From positions 335,364 through 399,363 of the forward strand of contig CAMJPC010000002.1 in NCBI GenBank assembly GCA_946407705.1: DNA of 64,000 nt. Reading direction: 5' to 3'. Positions 60,507 through 64,000 of this stretch are shown here, in pieces. Source of the DNA: an uncultured Clostridia bacterium. GTDB taxonomy: Bacteria; Bacillota; Clostridia; Saccharofermentanales; Saccharofermentanaceae. The notes beneath the pieces were generated by a model that was not told the DNA's origin, made no database searches, and saw only the letters and a program-made list of their open reading frames with translations. Position 1 is the stretch's first letter. Every line of letters starts with the position of its first letter. The position numbers were made by a program, and so were the translations under genes.

Positions 60507-61787
60507 TTACGCCGCCTTATTACCGCCGGATACAAACTTCTCCCTGATCGGAGCGATGTCCTTATATGAAAGCGTCTTCTTCTCGATCAGCTTTTCGATG
60601 ACCGCCTCAAGGAACTCACGGTTTCTGCCGAGCAGCTGCTTGGTCTTGATATAGTAGCGTGACAGCTCGGTTCCGACCGCATCGTCAAGGTGATCGTAAA
60701 CGCGCTTGGAAGTTTCCCTTCCGTGGCACCATGTGTGGAAATCATAAGCAGCGACGTTATCAAGGAGCTTCCTTATGTTATCGTTGGCATGGTGAAGGTC
60801 AGATCTTGAGCCCATGTCGATCTCATTGAGGATGATCTCGGTAGCCGCCTTGCCTGCGAGCGCGATCATGGTGTCAGCTTCGATGTTTTCGAAGTCATCA
60901 TGAAAATGGGAAGCCTTGTTTGTCTTTACCAAACCACTCATGCCATGGTTCCTGGCCGAAATGGAGATGAACGCGACCTGGCCAGGGAAAAGGAGCTCCG
61001 AAAGGACCGCATGGCCTGCTTCATGAACCGCAAGCCTTCTGTCGCTTTCAGGATCGCGCCCGGCATAGTCATTTCCGTCGAAGATCTTATTGATCACTGC
61101 CTTCTTGATATCTTCCTGGCTGATAAACTTCTTATTCTCATAACCGGCAGAGATGCCTGCCTCATTGATCACCAGCTCAAGATCAGCACATGAGCGGCCT
61201 TCCATGAATCTGGCGATCTCCTCGACGTCAACATCCTTGCCGACTTTCTTATCCTTGAGATAGAAAGAGATGATCCTCTTTGCATCTTCGATCTCAGGAA
61301 AATGCATGAAGAAACACTTGTCAAAACGTCCGGCTCTCACCAGCGATTCAGGCAGCTTGTCAAAATCGTTGCAGGTCGCAAGCGTAATAACTTCCAAGTC
61401 CTTAACATCATCAATGCATGCCTGTACAGCCACGTACTCTTCCGCATCCGGATGATAATCGTCTTCGTTCGCAAACTTATCGAGATCATCCAAAAGCACG
61501 ATGGAAGGTGCTTCTGCCGCAGCCTTCTCAAAGGTCTCGCGGATGTAATCCACAAAGGCTCCGTCAGGCTTGTCTTTCCTGATGACGAAAGTCTTAAGGC
61601 CCGTTTCCTTAATGAAACACTTAGCCATAAGTGTCTTTCCGATTCCCGGGTCTCCGCTCAGGAGAACGCCGTTCGGAACAGATACACCAAGCTTTCTGTA
61701 CTTCTCAGGATACTTAACGATGTCGATGATCCTGTAAAGCTCCTGCTTAATTAATTCGTAACCGATTACTCTGTCTAATTCTCTCAT
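60507..61787 (-). CDS. Soluble FtsH-like AAA+ metalloprotease
   Basis: A 426-residue protein. An AAA+ domain with Walker A GDPGIGKT (45-52), Walker B IVLLDDLD and the second-region RAGRFDK is followed by a peptidase M41-like domain with the zinc motif HEAGH (~255). It aligns with FtsH but lacks the two N-terminal membrane helices, so it should be cytosolic. It starts on the last base of the prfH stop (TAATG), a tight coupling. It may degrade damaged or stalled-translation products, or regulate the repair enzymes; this is inference. Confidence 0.85.
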   Translation of the reverse strand: MRELDRVIGYELIKQELYRIIDIVKYPEKYRKLGVSVPNGVLLSGDPGIGKTLMAKCFIKETGLKTFVIRKDKPDGAFVDYIRETFEKAAAEAPSIVLLDDLDKFANEDDYHPDAEEYVAVQACIDDVKDLEVITLATCNDFDKLPESLVRAGRFDKCFFMHFPEIEDAKRIISFYLKDKKVGKDVDVEEIARFMEGRSCADLELVINEAGISAGYENKKFISQEDIKKAVINKIFDGNDYAGRDPESDRRLAVHEAGHAVLSELLFPGQVAFISISARNHGMSGLVKTNKASHFHDDFENIEADTMIALAGKAATEIILNEIDMGSRSDLHHANDNIRKLLDNVAAYDFHTWCHGRETSKRVYDHLDDAVGTELSRYYIKTKQLLGRNREFLEAVIEKLIEKKTLSYKDIAPIREKFVSGGNKAA

Positions 61788-62383
61788 TACACAACCTTCC
61801 TAAACTTTTCTCCCTCATACTTGCGTATGGGGTTGCCGCGCTCGATCTCAGTGTGCTTTTTCCACGCGCCGTTAGCGGCTGTTGCTTCGTTTTCTTTCTG
61901 CTTGGCAGCCAGAATGCCTGCAAGTCTTTTCATTGCTTTCTGCTTGTTCTGCACCTGGCTTCTTTCTTCCGTACATGTAATAACGATTCCCGTCGGCTTA
62001 TGGCAGATGCGCACGCCTGTCTCAACCTTATTGACGTGCTGTCCGCCCTTGCCTCCGCAGTGCATCGTGGTCACTTCGCAGTCCTCAGGATCAAGCCCTC
62101 CGAACGTCTCAGCTTCTTCAATTACACTGACGTCCATGTACCAGTTCTTGCGCTGGTGACCCGGTCTTATCGCGCTTTTCCACACCCATAAGACCGTGCC
62201 CTCAAGCATAGATACGTCTTCATCGAACTCCATGACGCAGGACTTGTATCCGTTGCCGGAATAGTCCTCATTTACAGAGACTATCCTGGAGCCCTTGTAC
62301 TCCTTGAGAAGCGCTTTGCTGAGCTTCTCAACACCGACAGAGCACTCAACAGGGCCCTGTCCTGAACTTATCTGTAACAGCAT
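61787..62383 (-). CDS. prfH: Peptide chain release factor homolog PrfH
   Basis: A 198-residue class-I release-factor-like protein with the catalytic GGQ loop ([20 protein letters not shown] near 112-114) and the basic C-terminal region, but without the codon-recognition domain of RF1/RF2. PrfH is known as the partner of RtcB2: it acts on ribosomes whose decoding centre has been cleaved, releasing the peptide so that the RNA can be sealed. It starts two bases after the rtcB stop, with its ribosome site (GAGAGGTAAAG) inside rtcB. Confidence 0.92.
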   Translation of the reverse strand: MLLQISSGQGPVECSVGVEKLSKALLKEYKGSRIVSVNEDYSGNGYKSCVMEFDEDVSMLEGTVLWVWKSAIRPGHQRKNWYMDVSVIEEAETFGGLDPEDCEVTTMHCGGKGGQHVNKVETGVRICHKPTGIVITCTEERSQVQNKQKAMKRLAGILAAKQKENEATAANGAWKKHTEIERGNPIRKYEGEKFRKVV

Positions 62384-62385
62384 CT

Positions 62386-63501
62386 TTACCTCTCTTTTCC
62401 CGCCTTGAAGTTAAACACGGGCTTCAATACTTCTTTTACATCCACGGTATCGCTGACAACTGACATAATCTCATCAATGCCTCTGTAAGCTATGGGTGCC
62501 TCGTCCAGAGTCTCCGCACTGATCGAAGTGCTGTATACGTCTTTCATGTCTTTCCTAAAAGAAGATACCGTGTAGTTGTTCTGTACTTCTGTTCTCTTGA
62601 TCTTGCGGCCTGATCCGTGCGGAGCTGAATAGTTCCAGTCCGGATTGCCTTTGCCTGTGCCGATGATCACGCCGTCACGCATGTTGACGGGTATGATCAC
62701 CATCTCACCTTCACAAGCGGAAGCTGCGCCTTTGCGAAGGATTTTCGTGCCGTCCGGAAAAACTCCGATGTAGTTATGAATTGATTCATAACGTTCGGTT
62801 TCCTTCCACTTCATGCCCTTGAGGATCTCGTTAAGAATGATCTCTCTGTTGAGCGACGCGTAAGCTGTGGCGATAGCTGCGTCGTGGAGATAATCATCCA
62901 TGAGAGTGCCTTCAACGTAAGCCATCTCATAAGGAACGTTCTTGCCCATGTTAACGAGCCTTCTGCGGGCAGCTTCGGTGTAGTAATCAGCAACGTCTAA
63001 ACCGAGATGCCTGCTTCCGGTATGAATTATGATGTAGTATCCGTCAGCGCCCTTATCGACTTCGATGAAGTGATTGCCTCCGCCAAGTGTTCCAAGGCTT
63101 TTCAGTGCCTTGTCACCGTTAACCGCACGGATGCATCTGAGGTCGGAGATCACTTCAAAACCCGCCTTGTTATGCGGCGCTTTCCTGATGTTAAAACCTG
63201 ACGGAACGTTCTCCTTTATCACTCTGTCGAGCTTCGGAAATTCCATCCTTCCTTCAACCTTGGCCATGAGCATTCCGCAGCCGATATCAACGCCCATGAG
63301 CTGAGGGATGACCTTGTCGGTAACGGTCATGGTAAGTCCGATGGGACCCACCTTGCCCGGATGGCAGTCCGGCATCAGGCATACTTTTGAATTTAAAGAT
63401 ACCTGGTTATCAAGTATCATCTTGATCTGCGTTACGGCATAGTCTTCGATACTCGTAGCAAAGACATCAGCCGACGCAAACCGGCCTGTAATTTTGTCCA
63501 T
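62386..63501 (-). CDS. rtcB: RNA-splicing ligase RtcB (RtcB2-type)
   Basis: A 371-residue protein. The metal- and GTP-binding motifs of RtcB are present: [37 protein letters not shown] and the guanylylated-histidine region SAPHGSGR. RtcB joins 2',3'-cyclic phosphate ends to 5'-OH ends, the products of many ribonuclease toxins. Its length and its pairing with prfH fit the RtcB2 subgroup. AAAGGTGAG precedes the ATG. It is the first large gene of a seven-gene minus-strand operon and is preceded by a leader peptide and hairpin. Confidence 0.93.
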   Translation of the reverse strand: MDKITGRFASADVFATSIEDYAVTQIKMILDNQVSLNSKVCLMPDCHPGKVGPIGLTMTVTDKVIPQLMGVDIGCGMLMAKVEGRMEFPKLDRVIKENVPSGFNIRKAPHNKAGFEVISDLRCIRAVNGDKALKSLGTLGGGNHFIEVDKGADGYYIIIHTGSRHLGLDVADYYTEAARRRLVNMGKNVPYEMAYVEGTLMDDYLHDAAIATAYASLNREIILNEILKGMKWKETERYESIHNYIGVFPDGTKILRKGAASACEGEMVIIPVNMRDGVIIGTGKGNPDWNYSAPHGSGRKIKRTEVQNNYTVSSFRKDMKDVYSTSISAETLDEAPIAYRGIDEIMSVVSDTVDVKEVLKPVFNFKAGKER

Positions 63502-63536
63502 AAAAAACTCACCTTTCGTAATGAAAGGGCATTTAT

Positions 63537-63584
63537 GGGATCTCTTTATTGGGAATTAGAATGAACCAACAGAAAGAAGATCCC
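63537..63584 (-). promoter_or_regulatory. Leader hairpin overlapping the leader-peptide gene
   Basis: GGGATCTCTTT (63537-63547) and AAAGAAGATCCC (63573-63584) form a stem with one bulged base. One arm covers the last codons of the leader peptide (Trp-Asp-Leu-Leu), and the other lies between its stop and rtcB. Ribosome position on the leader could decide whether the stem forms, an attenuation-like layout. Confidence 0.5.
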
Positions 63585-63642
63585 ATGTACCCTTAGTATT
63601 TAATGATTTTGCAATTGTAGATTCGTGTCTTTGCAGATTCAT
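63556..63642 (-). CDS. 28-residue leader peptide upstream of rtcB
   Basis: The frame starts MNLQRHEST after a strong site (AAAGGAGG, nine bases before the ATG) and ends WDLLSVGSF. It stops 54 bases before rtcB. The strong ribosome site on so short a frame, and the hairpin built from its 3' end, suggest that translation of this peptide regulates the operon. It could also be a functional micropeptide. Confidence 0.55.
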   Translation of the reverse strand: MNLQRHESTIAKSLNTKGTWDLLSVGSF

Positions 63643-63851
63643 AGCAAAGGACCTCCTTTCAATGTATTGATAGCGGTGATTATAAGTGACAACTTTTCAA
63701 AATGCAATACCCGAATTTCAAATACATAAATCAGTTCAGATCAGGAAGAGTCCGAATATTGTCATATCATCTATGAAATAATATAAAAGGGTGTTATCTA
63801 CATGACATAGGCGGTTACCTCCATTCTCTTTTGAGGAAAGGGGGGGTACCG

Positions 63852-63935
63852 ATGAGTGACTATGAAATTCTTATCGTGGTTTTTACCGTGATGGCAATTA
63901 TCGTTAGTATACTTATTGCGTATATAAAAAAATGA
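63852..63935 (+). CDS. 27-residue holin-like toxin peptide (type I toxin-like)
   Basis: The frame starts MSDYEILIVVFTVMA, a single hydrophobic helix ending in IAYIKK after GAAAGGGGGGG. This matches the compact plan of the putative holin-like toxins of Firmicutes (Hol_Tox/Fst-like): acidic start, YE, one membrane helix, lysine end. A terminator hairpin follows within 20 bases. Type I toxins are normally held down by an overlapping antisense RNA, whose promoter I cannot identify here. Confidence 0.6.
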   Translation: MSDYEILIVVFTVMAIIVSILIAYIKK

Positions 63936-63952
63936 CCGCCCCGGCTGAAGTG

Positions 63953-63987
63953 AACCCCTGAAGTTAGACAAACTTCGGGGGTTTTTA
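63953..63987 (+). terminator. Intrinsic terminator of the holin-like toxin gene
   Basis: AACCCCTGAAGTT pairs with AACTTCGGGGGTT around a short loop, followed by TTT. Confidence 0.85.
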
Positions 63988-64000
63988 TATGAAATACAGT

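Noticed and set aside
1..64000. Insertion sequence transposases or rRNA genes
   Set aside because: I found no transposase motifs and no rRNA-like sequence. The only recombinase is the tyrosine integrase at 9838.

Overview
The window looks like chromosomal DNA of a low-to-mid GC anaerobic Firmicute of the class Clostridia, probably a gut or rumen fibre degrader. The signs are AGGAGG-type ribosome binding sites, a SigA-type sigma factor, an Rnf-like redox cluster, a butyrate-kinase-like gene paired with phosphotransacetylase, a GH9 cellulase lipoprotein, and an L,D-transpeptidase with clostridial ChW-like repeats. No rRNA gene and no CRISPR array is visible. The genus cannot be fixed from sequence reading alone.

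Layout. 0-6.2 kb: cyclic-di-GMP genes (an EAL protein with a degenerate GGDEF domain, and a sugar-binding-like/GGDEF protein), a PrsW-like membrane protease and two lipoproteins. 6.5-7.8 kb: a tiny zinc-ribbon protein, a CPBP protease and the broken C-terminus of a second one. 7.8-11.3 kb: a small integrative mobilizable element with a period-4 leader, an unknown protein, a pMV158-type oriT, a MobV relaxase and a tyrosine integrase, next to tRNA-Arg(CCT). 11.3-18.3 kb: a minus-strand block holding a zinc-ribbon protein, rpoD, and rnfC-, rnfD- and rnfG-like genes with an unknown polytopic membrane protein, but no rnfA, rnfB or rnfE. 18.5-31.5 kb: small proteins, butyrate kinase/phosphotransacetylase, cell-wall transpeptidase, cellulase, SurE, nested palindromes, a nucleotidase with a frameshifted signal peptide, and a two-component system. 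31.6-46.1 kb: a lipoprotein-type class V PLP enzyme, an AlgI/AlgJ-like O-acetylation pair, a PD-(D/E)XK-like nuclease beside a 72-bp tandem repeat, a sodium symporter, zinc-ribbon membrane proteins, HtrA and an M48 protease.

46.1-47.5 kb is a dense array of 16 minus-strand tRNA or tRNA-like genes. Four of them carry leucine anticodons (CAA, AAG, TAA, CAG) yet have only 5-nt variable loops, and three others have broken consensus positions. 48-64 kb is an accessory region: a Y-family polymerase, DnaB helicase, a DnaA-like ATPase without a DNA-binding domain, ADP-ribose-related proteins (macro domain, one intact and one truncated NADAR), a WYL regulator, and a long minus-strand operon. That operon reads leader peptide, rtcB, prfH, a soluble FtsH-like protease, a basic protein, a CbxX-type AAA+ protein, a SLOG protein and a phosphatase fragment. 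The window ends with a tiny holin-like toxin gene.

How the parts may work together (inference): RtcB and PrfH are an RNA-repair pair known to mend a cleaved ribosomal decoding centre. Here they are translationally coupled to AAA+ machines, preceded by a leader peptide with an overlapping hairpin, and share a region with a divergent tRNA array and ADP-ribose-processing enzymes. A stress- or toxin-damage response island centred on RNA and nucleotide repair is the most interesting reading of this window.
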